The notes below the pieces were generated by a model, which worked only from the letters and a program-made list of their open reading frames with translations, searched no databases and was not told the origin of the DNA. From Neobacillus muris (lineage in GTDB: Bacteria; Bacillota; Bacilli; Bacillales; Cytobacillaceae), in contig NZ_CALPDF010000003.1 in NCBI RefSeq assembly GCF_943193175.1, positions 1 through 64,000 of the forward strand: 64,000 nt of DNA. Direction: 5' to 3'. Of this stretch, positions 57,320 through 64,000 are shown one piece after another (the first letter of the stretch is position 1; each line of letters starts with the position of its first letter). Both the position numbers and the translations under genes were made by a program.

Positions 57320-58612
57320 TTATTCAATAAACTCAAATTCAAATTCCATTAACCTGACAATGTCTCCGTCTTTTGCTCCCCTTGCTCTCAAGGCATCATC
57401 CACTCCCATGCCGCGAAGCTGGCGGGCAAAACGCCGAACCGATTCATCTCTTGAAAAATCAGTCATCTTAAACAATCTTTCCAATTTTTCACCGGAAAGT
57501 ACAAACGCCCCGTCCGGATCCCTGGTAATCTTAAAGGACTCTGGATCAGCTTCGTGTTTATAAAGAACACGATTAATGCCTGCTTCCTCTTCTTCCTCAT
57601 GCTGCAATGGAAACTCTGGCGTTTCCTCGAGCTTATCAGCTACTGCAAACAATAGCTCCCTTAGACCTTTCCTCGATACAGCTGATATCGCGAAAATCGG
57701 ATAATCCTCTTGAAGCTGTTCTTTAAACTTCTTGAGATTTTCCTCCGCTTCCGGCATGTCCATTTTATTGGCGACAATAATTTGCGGACGCTCCGTCAGG
57801 CGCAGATTATATTCTTTCAATTCCCGATTGATCGTCTGATAGTCTTCATATGGGTCTCTGCCTTCCATGGCCGCCATGTCAATCACATGGACGATGACCC
57901 TTGTCCGCTCGATATGGCGCAGGAACTGATGTCCCAGACCTACTCCTGAGTGGGCTCCTTCAATCAGACCCGGTAAATCGGCCATGACAAAGCTTCTGCC
58001 GTCCTCTGTTTCCACCATTCCCAGGTTAGGAACAATCGTCGTAAAATGGTACTCCGCAATCTTTGGCTTGGCTGAGGAGACAACAGATAATAAAGTGGAT
58101 TTCCCGACGCTCGGAAAACCAACTAGCCCTACATCTGCCAAGAGCTTCAACTCTAGGATAACGTCCCTTTCCTGCCCTGGTTCTCCGTTTTCCGCAATTT
58201 CAGGGGCTGGATTGGCCGGTGTCGCAAATCGGCTGTTTCCTCTTCCGCCGCGTCCCCCTTTGGCAATAACGGCCCGATGCCCATGCTCAACGAGATCTGC
58301 GATGACTTCTTTCGTTTCAGCGTCCATCACAACTGTTCCAGGCGGAACCTTTACAATCATATCCTTGGCGTTTCTGCCATGCTGATTCTTAGACATGCCA
58401 TGTTCGCCGCGCGGCGCTTTAAAATGCCGCTGATACCGGAAATCCATTAAAGTGCGCAATCCTTCGTCCACTTCAAAGACTACATCGGCACCTTTTCCTC
58501 CATCGCCGCCTGCAGGGCCGCCCTTTGGAACATATTTTTCCCGGCGGTAAGCAACCATGCCATTTCCGCCGTCTCCGCCTTTAACATAAATCTTTACTTG
58601 ATCAACAAACAT
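57320..58612 (-). CDS. obg: GTPase Obg (CgtA)
   Basis: The 430-residue GTPase has the glycine-rich Obg fold at the N-terminus ([20 protein letters not shown]), the G domain with G1 [10 protein letters not shown]3 DLPGLIEGA and G4 NKMD, and the Firmicute C-terminal OCT domain. It takes part in 50S assembly and the stress and sporulation response; in B. subtilis it is essential and works with Spo0B-linked signalling. It follows spo0B, the conserved order. Confidence 0.97.
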   Translation of the reverse strand: MFVDQVKIYVKGGDGGNGMVAYRREKYVPKGGPAGGDGGKGADVVFEVDEGLRTLMDFRYQRHFKAPRGEHGMSKNQHGRNAKDMIVKVPPGTVVMDAETKEVIADLVEHGHRAVIAKGGRGGRGNSRFATPANPAPEIAENGEPGQERDVILELKLLADVGLVGFPSVGKSTLLSVVSSAKPKIAEYHFTTIVPNLGMVETEDGRSFVMADLPGLIEGAHSGVGLGHQFLRHIERTRVIVHVIDMAAMEGRDPYEDYQTINRELKEYNLRLTERPQIIVANKMDMPEAEENLKKFKEQLQEDYPIFAISAVSRKGLRELLFAVADKLEETPEFPLQHEEEEEAGINRVLYKHEADPESFKITRDPDGAFVLSGEKLERLFKMTDFSRDESVRRFARQLRGMGVDDALRARGAKDGDIVRLMEFEFEFIE

Positions 58613-58676
58613 TGTATTCCTCCCGTCGAATGTGTTGATAATGCTGATTGCGACGAGAATCGCGAGGGTCAGCCGC

Positions 58677-59216
58677 CTAAACGGTCGGCATAAAAACCTC
58701 TAATGCGAGTTCGTTTTCGGAAAATTCCTTGATGCTGACATCCAATTCATGTTCTTTTGGTTCAGCCAGGAACTTTTCAATCAGTTCACTATTCCTTATT
58801 ATTCCGCTAAAATCAAAAAAGAAACGAATCCCTTCTGCTTGCGGGTCAATGGTAATTGATAAATGATTTTCTTGGTATACATCAACTGCTTGGTCTAGGC
58901 ATGAAAACAACAGGCCGGACCATTTAGTTAGGTCAACATCGTTAATACGTGCCGAATCGTGATCTTCAAAGACTTCATATTCGAGCACAAAGGACCGGCT
59001 CTCCCAGTTGGTTTTTAACAGCAAGGACGCAAAATGGGGCACTCCCAAGTTGGACAGTTTTGTCTCATGCTGTGCTTCGATGACAATTTTATCAATGACC
59101 GCCTTAGCCCGGTCGATTCGATTTAAGTCTATGTTCCCCTTAATCAGCTGCAGCTTGTTTAACCAATCATGCCGTGAATGCCGCAGCACTTCAATAATAT
59201 CCCACTGTTTTTCCAT
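58677..59216 (-). CDS. spo0B: Sporulation phosphotransferase Spo0B
   Basis: The 179-residue protein has the helical-hairpin dimerisation region [17 protein letters not shown], where the His of HDW (residue 16) is the phosphorylated one by comparison with B. subtilis, and a degenerate ATPase-like C-terminal domain. It passes phosphate from Spo0F to Spo0A in the phosphorelay. It lies before obg and after the rpmA terminator. Confidence 0.93.
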   Translation of the reverse strand: MEKQWDIIEVLRHSRHDWLNKLQLIKGNIDLNRIDRAKAVIDKIVIEAQHETKLSNLGVPHFASLLLKTNWESRSFVLEYEVFEDHDSARINDVDLTKWSGLLFSCLDQAVDVYQENHLSITIDPQAEGIRFFFDFSGIIRNSELIEKFLAEPKEHELDVSIKEFSENELALEVFMPTV

Positions 59217-59370
59217 ACATACGCTCCCAATAAAAAATTTGGAAAAGGGTTTGGTGTTAGTATATCAAAAAAATAAGCTATCGTAAGCATTTTTTACGGA
59301 ATGATGTGGGGGCTGGGGAAAATCTATATTGAAGGATGCAATTAAATGGAAGTTTTTTCCTTGGTTATTC

Positions 59371-59406
59371 AAAAAGAAAACTCTAACCAATCCGGTTAGA
59401 GTTTTC
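59371..59406 (-). terminator. rpmA terminator
   Basis: GAAAACTCTAACC and GGTTAGAGTTTTC form a perfect 13-bp stem with a 5-base loop, then TTTTT on the minus strand. It ends the rplU-prp-rpmA operon. Confidence 0.93.
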
Positions 59407-59413
59407 ATATGGC

Positions 59414-59707
<294 letters not shown>

Positions 59708-60049
59708 TTATTCCACCTCCTGCTTTTTGAAGGTAATTTTTATGTGCTTTCCATACTCTTCTTCCAACGTCTGTAAAGAGATAATCATTCCTTCGAACAG
59801 AAGTTGAACTTTCTCGAATATGTCTTCCGGTAAATGGGCCGGAATCACACAGCGGAGAAAGCCATCTCCCTGTTCAATTTCAGGAGTGACGCCAGTAATG
59901 GCGTGCACTGCATTGATTGCCCCTACCGAGACAGCGGATGCGCCTGCACAGACGATATCCTTGCCCCGTTCGGCAAAAAAAGCATGACCACTTATGATAA
60001 ACGAATGGATGAATCCAGAGTCAGTACGATTAATCGTTACATTAATCAT
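59708..60049 (-). CDS. prp: Cysteine protease Prp (YsxB)
   Basis: The 113-residue protein contains GHAFFAERGKDIVCAGASAV, with the His and Cys of the catalytic pair. Prp trims the N-terminus of ribosomal protein L27. The gene is placed between rplU and rpmA as in all bacilli with a long L27. It starts 12 bases after the rplU stop. Confidence 0.95.
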   Translation of the reverse strand: MINVTINRTDSGFIHSFIISGHAFFAERGKDIVCAGASAVSVGAINAVHAITGVTPEIEQGDGFLRCVIPAHLPEDIFEKVQLLFEGMIISLQTLEEEYGKHIKITFKKQEVE

Positions 60050-60061
60050 CTAATCAACACC

Positions 60062-60370
60062 TTACGCGTTGATTTTTTCGATCACAACTTTAGTGTAAGG
60101 TTGACGATGACCTTGTTTCTTACGGTTGTTTTTCTTTGCTTTGTACTTGAAAACAATAATTTTCTTCGCACGGCCTTGTTTTTCAACTTTAGCTGTAACA
60201 GTAGCGCCTTCAACTACAGGGCTTCCTACCTTCACAGTTTCACCGCCAACGAAAAGAACCTTGTCAAAAGTAACTGTTTCACCAGCTTCTGCATTTAATT
60301 TTTCAATGTAGATAGCTTGGCCTTCTTCGACTTTCAATTGCTTACCGCCAGTTTCGATAATTGCGTACAT
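60062..60370 (-). CDS. rplU: 50S ribosomal protein L21
   Basis: The 102-residue protein begins [18 protein letters not shown] and ends in the [17 protein letters not shown] motif that binds 23S rRNA. The ATG at 60370 has AAGGAGGTGCAG upstream; an in-frame ATG 9 bases earlier is inside this site. Confidence 0.97.
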   Translation of the reverse strand: MYAIIETGGKQLKVEEGQAIYIEKLNAEAGETVTFDKVLFVGGETVKVGSPVVEGATVTAKVEKQGRAKKIIVFKYKAKKNNRKKQGHRQPYTKVVIEKINA

Positions 60371-60379
60371 GAACTGCAC

Positions 60380-60487
60380 CTCCTTATTAACTCAGACTCG
60401 CCAAATACAGGCGCTTTGCACAACAAGCAAAATCTTACTACCTGCACTGTGCGGTTGTAGCACGGGTGCTACAAACATAACGTTAAA
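60380..60487 (-). promoter_or_regulatory. L21 leader
   Basis: The stretch between the promoter and rplU forms nested hairpins: TGTAGCACC / GGTGCTACA (close to GTAGCACCCGTGCTAC) and a second set around GCACAGTGC and GCGCCTGTATTTGGCG. Its place and shape agree with the Firmicute L21 leader family, an autoregulatory mRNA structure. I inferred the match by shape, not by alignment. Confidence 0.75.
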
Positions 60488-60517
60488 ATATTAACATAAC
60501 AGAAGCATAAGTGTCAA
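60488..60517 (-). promoter_or_regulatory. rplU promoter
   Basis: The minus strand has TTGACA (60512-60517) and TAATAT (60488-60493) 18 bp apart. It overlaps the last bases of rng. Confidence 0.65.
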
Positions 60518-61977
60518 TAGAAATCGGCTGCTTTTTGGGCCACCTCGGCTTCCTCTCCAAATTGCTTGACCACATAATAAGGCTCAATCGAAGGATGAAG
60601 AGTAAAATAGAGTTTTAAGTGAATCATCTGTTCCAGCAGTCCGCGATGCTCCTCATTTGGACCAAGCAGGGCGGTTTGCACGTCAGGTGTCGTTTCGATC
60701 AGTACGGCTTCAGAATCTGAAAAGCGGTGTTCCAGCAGTTCCCGTTCGAGCCGGAACGCCACTGTCTCCGGACTCAAAATCCGGCCCGTCCCGCCGCAAG
60801 CAGTACACTTTACCTGCAGGGTCTCAGAGAGGGTGACCTTCGTCTTTTTTCGCGTCAGCTGCAGGATGCCCAGCGGTGTAAATCCGATCAGCTTAGTCCG
60901 TTTGTCATCTCGAATGATTTCCTGCTGCATGATATCGAGAATTGCCTGTTTATCCTGCTCCCGGCTCATATCAATAAAATCGATTAACACAATTCCGCCA
61001 ATATCACGCAGCCTGAGCTGGTGCATAATTTCTTGGGCGGCAAGCTGATTGGTCTTTAAGACGGTATCGCGATAGTCCGCTTTTCCGGAAAATTTGCCTG
61101 TATTCACATCGATAACCGTTAAGGCTTCGGTCTCATCAAAAATTAAATAAGCCCCATTATCGAGCCAGACAACCCGTTTTAGCGCTTTCTCCAGCTTCTG
61201 TTCAATGCTGTAGGCGGCAAAGATATTCTCTTTTCCATTATAAAAGGTAAGGCCAGCTGGAAGATTTTTTTGTTCCAGCCATTTTTTCAGTTCCAGATCA
61301 TCCACCATTATTTCGCCTGCTCCCATTTTTGCCGCTTGACTTGCGACCAATTCAAGAAAGGTATCCTGCTGGTAAAGGATGCCGGGCTTAGATAAGCCAG
61401 CAGCCTTCGCAAGCAGTTCATGATAGCTATGGCGCAGTGACTCGAATTCTTGTTGGATTTCATCCTCTGTACTGTTAATGCTTGACGTGCGAAAAATCAG
61501 CCCCTCTTCCTTGTTTTTGAGCTTTGAACCCAGCTTTCGGAAACGGGCTTTCTTTTGTTCGTCCGCAATTTTTTTCGAAACCGATACATACTGTCCATTT
61601 GGCAGGTAGATCAGATTATCTCCTTGGATTTCGATATTGCCTGTGACCCTTGGGCCTTTGGTGCCAGTCGCATCCTTGTTTACTTGGACCAGCAGCTTTT
61701 CCCCTTGATGGGCGAATGATGTAACGTTTTGTTGTTTGTCTGATGACAATAAGTAGGATGGGAGTTCATCACGATGCAAATAGGCATTCTTTTCCTCGCC
61801 AATATTGATAAAAACGGCATTCATCCCCGGCAATACTTTGGTGATGGTCCCATAATAAATATTGCCGACCAGAGAATGCTGCTCCGGACGGTCAATGATG
61901 AGTTTTTCAATTTGATTGTTTTTTAAATAGGCAAATCTTTTCTCTCTCGAAAGGTAATTCACAATTAGAGTTTCCAA
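60514..61977 (-). CDS. rng: Ribonuclease E/G family protein (Rng)
   Basis: The 487-residue protein has the N-terminal S1-like domain (YYGTITKVLPGMNAVFINIGEE), the catalytic DNase I-like region with IDVNTGKFSG (first Asp) and GGIVLIDFIDM (second Asp), and the zinc-link CTACGGTG. It lacks the long C-terminal scaffold of RNase E, so it is RNase G-like and cleaves 5'-monophosphorylated RNA. B. subtilis 168 lacks it and uses RNase Y and J; many other bacilli carry it just upstream of rplU, as here. Confidence 0.94.
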   Translation of the reverse strand: METLIVNYLSREKRFAYLKNNQIEKLIIDRPEQHSLVGNIYYGTITKVLPGMNAVFINIGEEKNAYLHRDELPSYLLSSDKQQNVTSFAHQGEKLLVQVNKDATGTKGPRVTGNIEIQGDNLIYLPNGQYVSVSKKIADEQKKARFRKLGSKLKNKEEGLIFRTSSINSTEDEIQQEFESLRHSYHELLAKAAGLSKPGILYQQDTFLELVASQAAKMGAGEIMVDDLELKKWLEQKNLPAGLTFYNGKENIFAAYSIEQKLEKALKRVVWLDNGAYLIFDETEALTVIDVNTGKFSGKADYRDTVLKTNQLAAQEIMHQLRLRDIGGIVLIDFIDMSREQDKQAILDIMQQEIIRDDKRTKLIGFTPLGILQLTRKKTKVTLSETLQVKCTACGGTGRILSPETVAFRLERELLEHRFSDSEAVLIETTPDVQTALLGPNEEHRGLLEQMIHLKLYFTLHPSIEPYYVVKQFGEEAEVAQKAADFY

Positions 61978-62025
61978 ACCAGTGTCCTCACTTTTCCAGC
62001 CATAATGGTATTATTATATCTCTAT

Positions 62026-62892
62026 TTAGTATAAAAAAAGAAGGTCGCTGATTTTATCCGTTAACCGTTTTTCCGTGAAATAGGCATGCAGCAATTCATT
62101 TTCATCTAATGTATGTTTCTCCCTGTCATCACCCTGCACAATAATTGGGTGCTTGCAGCCCCGCTGAAATTTTTCCAAGACATCAATAAGCAAATCCTGT
62201 TCGCTGGCATGAATCGGCTTTAGATTACTTGGCTCAGATTTTTTTCCGTAATATCGTTCCAGTAAAAACCGCATAAAAATAAACCGGCGCTGTTTCCATT
62301 CATAATGGAGCGAGAACAACAAGAAGGCAATGATAACCCATACATTCAGATGTGCCGGTGCATTTACTAAAACAAGTCCTGAGAATATCAACAGGCTTGC
62401 GAACGAAATCAGAAGCGTCAGGCGGTGTGCTTCAGGAAAGGCCCGCTTTAGGGAAAGTGCCAGGAACACCATTTTTCCGCCGTCAAGCGGCCAGATTGGG
62501 AATAAATTAAAGATGAGGATCATCAGGTTGTATTCGATAAATAAATGATAAAGATCCTCCGGCATGAGCTGGAAAGAAAGCAAGCCGTAGGCAGCTGCCA
62601 TCATCCAAAAATGCTGGATAGGACCTGCCAAGACGACAATGGTCTCTTCCTTTAACGGACGATTTCCATGCTCATCCATTTCCGCCACCCCGCCAAATGG
62701 CAGGAGGGTAATTTTCTTGATTCTCCATGAAAAAAAAGAAGCCGCCGCTGCATGACCCATTTCATGGATAAAAATAATCGTTAAGAGCAAACAGACATCC
62801 ATGAAACGGGCGGTGGCAATGGCGAGGGCAAGGATGATCCATAATAATGGATGGATTTGAACAAGTTTCAGTAACCCTATCGCTTTATTCAA
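62026..62892 (-). CDS. spoIVFB: Intramembrane metalloprotease SpoIVFB
   Basis: The 288-residue site-2 protease has the zinc motif HEMGH (His43, Glu44, His47) and Asp137 in PLDGGK, the same numbers as in B. subtilis, among six membrane segments, plus a C-terminal CBS-like domain (about 225-288). It cuts the pro-sequence from pro-sigma-K in the mother cell. It overlaps spoIVFA by 8 bases, so the two are coupled. Confidence 0.95.
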   Translation of the reverse strand: MNKAIGLLKLVQIHPLLWIILALAIATARFMDVCLLLTIIFIHEMGHAAAASFFSWRIKKITLLPFGGVAEMDEHGNRPLKEETIVVLAGPIQHFWMMAAAYGLLSFQLMPEDLYHLFIEYNLMILIFNLFPIWPLDGGKMVFLALSLKRAFPEAHRLTLLISFASLLIFSGLVLVNAPAHLNVWVIIAFLLFSLHYEWKQRRFIFMRFLLERYYGKKSEPSNLKPIHASEQDLLIDVLEKFQRGCKHPIIVQGDDREKHTLDENELLHAYFTEKRLTDKISDLLFLY

Positions 62893-63664
62893 CTCGTATC
62901 ACCTTTATTGGATCGATGAACGCATCCCCTTTTTTCACTGCAAAATAGTACTGTCCTTTGCTCGCATCATCTCCAGCCGAATCAGACACCGTCCCGACAA
63001 TCGTTTTATTATCGATATATTCATATAATTTCACCTTGATATCTGCCAAATTGCCATACCATGTCTCTGTTTCGTCGGCATGCTGGATAACAATCGTTTT
63101 GCCTAATCCATCCTTCACTCCTGCGAAGGTGACAAATCCATCATTGATAGCCTGAACAGGGGCTCCCTTCCCTGTCTGAATCATGATACCCTGCCCATTT
63201 TTTTCGAAGTTTTCAAGGATTTTGCCCGTTACCGGAACCGCTCCCTTTGCCTCTTGTTTGTTATCTGCGTTATCTTTTTCGTTAAATGGCAGCAAGGCAA
63301 GCGGTTTTCCGAACTTTTCCTCATACCAGTTGGATACAACTGCAAATTTAAAATCGGTTTCCATTGTTTTCACAATAAAGGTTCTGGCTGATTCAAGGCC
63401 AGCGGACTGGTTGCGGAACAGGATCGCAATCCCCAAAAACAAGAGGATGGATGCCAATATTTTGAAAAAGAAGACCTCTTTTTTGAATAATGGGTGTCCG
63501 GCTTCATCATTATGGTTCATCGAAGGAGGGGAATAATTCCAATCAAATGAATCATCGTTACCTGACCAGACTAAAGGCCGTTCGTTCACTTTTTCTGCTG
63601 AACCCTTTTCTTTTTTCCTTTTGGCGATTCGCCGCCTTATTTCATCCGGAGTAGATCGTGCCAT
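62885..63664 (-). CDS. spoIVFA: Stage IV sporulation protein FA
   Basis: The 259-residue protein has a basic N-terminus (RRRIAKRKKEKG), one membrane segment (about 73-90) and a C-terminal M23-like domain (about 150-259) without the metal ligands, as in B. subtilis SpoIVFA. It holds SpoIVFB inactive with BofA until SpoIVB cleaves it. The ATG at 63664 is spaced best from AAAAGGG; two nearer upstream starts are possible. Confidence 0.9.
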   Translation of the reverse strand: MARSTPDEIRRRIAKRKKEKGSAEKVNERPLVWSGNDDSFDWNYSPPSMNHNDEAGHPLFKKEVFFFKILASILLFLGIAILFRNQSAGLESARTFIVKTMETDFKFAVVSNWYEEKFGKPLALLPFNEKDNADNKQEAKGAVPVTGKILENFEKNGQGIMIQTGKGAPVQAINDGFVTFAGVKDGLGKTIVIQHADETETWYGNLADIKVKLYEYIDNKTIVGTVSDSAGDDASKGQYYFAVKKGDAFIDPIKVIRVE

Positions 63665-63769
63665 ACCCATCAACCCTTTTCACACTGTTTGTACAAGTTT
63701 ATGATAGGGCTGGACAGAGTATGACAGGCCAGTCATCAAAAATGACAGCTGGGATACAACCATCCCAAA

Positions 63770-63812
63770 ATAAAAAAATCTGTTCACTGCTTAATGCCGA
63801 TGAACAGATTTT
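63770..63812 (-). terminator. minD terminator
   Basis: AAATCTGTTCA and TGAACAGATTT form an 11-bp stem, with TTTTTT following on the minus strand, 6 bases past the minD stop. Confidence 0.9.
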
Positions 63813-63817
63813 AGATT

Positions 63818-64000
63818 TTATCTCACACCAAAGAATTTCTTGATTTTGGTAAAAACGTTCTTATTATCTTCCTCCAGCGGCTGAAGGGGAATCGATTCAC
63901 CGAGAATTCTTCGGGCAATATTCCGATACGCAATCGATGCCTTGCTGTTTGGATTCAGGGCAATCGGCTCTCCGTGATTGGAGGCACGGATGACTTCCTC
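63818..64000 (-). CDS. minD: Septum-site determining protein MinD, C-terminal 60 residues
   Basis: The last 60 residues of a frame that continues beyond the window read GEPIALNPNSKASIAYRNI, then RRILGES and the terminal KIKKFFGVR, an amphipathic membrane-targeting helix. This matches the end of B. subtilis MinD, which lies just upstream of spoIVFA. MinD places the inhibitor MinC at the poles and division sites. The Walker part is outside the window. Confidence 0.93.
   Translation of the reverse strand, partial: EEVIRASNHGEPIALNPNSKASIAYRNIARRILGESIPLQPLEEDNKNVFTKIKKFFGVR

Overview
The window is a chromosomal segment from an endospore-forming member of the Bacillaceae, close to Bacillus subtilis in gene order. 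Sporulation genes (spo0B, spoIVFA/spoIVFB, bofC, spoVB, safA and a YhcN-type lipoprotein), two T-box leaders, a 6S RNA gene at the expected place beside aspS, CymR, NiaR, YrzB, IreB and ComN all point there. An RNase E/G gene, absent from B. subtilis 168 but present in many other bacilli, argues for another species or genus. Nearly all genes lie on the minus strand; only rarA, a NERD gene, an SH3/amidase gene, spoVB, yrzE and niaR lie on plus.

Layout, left to right. Positions 1-473 hold the end of an insertion-sequence transposase and an imperfect inverted repeat. 474-9560 holds yrrS, an S9 peptidase (extra compared with B. subtilis), pbpI, greA, udk and the wobble-uridine hydroxylation and methylation set trhP2-trhP1-trmR. 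9864-16301 holds mltG, yrzB, ruvX, ireB, T-box-controlled alaS and an AI-2E exporter. 16398-23130 holds a zinc-ribbon protein, a PRC-barrel protein, recD2, a TPR protein, mnmA, iscS and cymR. 23291-28649 holds rarA, an ABC transporter, a NERD protein and tcdA. 28798-32724 holds 6S RNA, aspS and T-box-controlled hisS. 32899-45040 holds the amidase, dtd, rel, apt, recJ, secDF, comN and spoVB. 45094-50635 holds a DUF421 protein, yrzE, yajC, tgt, queA, ruvB and ruvA. 50781-55711 holds bofC, a CoxA-like lipoprotein, a CotS/YsxE-like kinase fold, safA and niaR. 55938-64000 holds pheA, pheB, obg, spo0B, rpmA, prp, rplU, rng, spoIVFB, spoIVFA and the end of minD.

Functional themes. Many products act on tRNA: TrhP1/TrhP2/TrmR, MnmA with its sulfur donor IscS, TcdA, QueA/Tgt, Dtd and three aminoacyl-tRNA synthetases. 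RuvA, RuvB, RuvX, RecJ, RecD2 and RarA act in DNA repair or replication restart. BofC and SpoIVFA/SpoIVFB are parts of one checkpoint on pro-sigma-K processing. The rplU-prp-rpmA trio includes the protease that trims ribosomal protein L27.

The least explained structure is a pair of intergenic arrays (27581-27848 and 55717-55899). Both lie between convergent genes and have an exact or near-exact 52-bp period made of a 27-bp palindrome and a 25-bp spacer. The palindromes differ completely between the arrays, while the spacers share a short T-rich core. They look like two members of one repeat family. I found no clearly new protein system; these arrays, the pbpI ribosome site buried in the greA terminator, and the expanded SafA heptad tract are the main points for follow-up.
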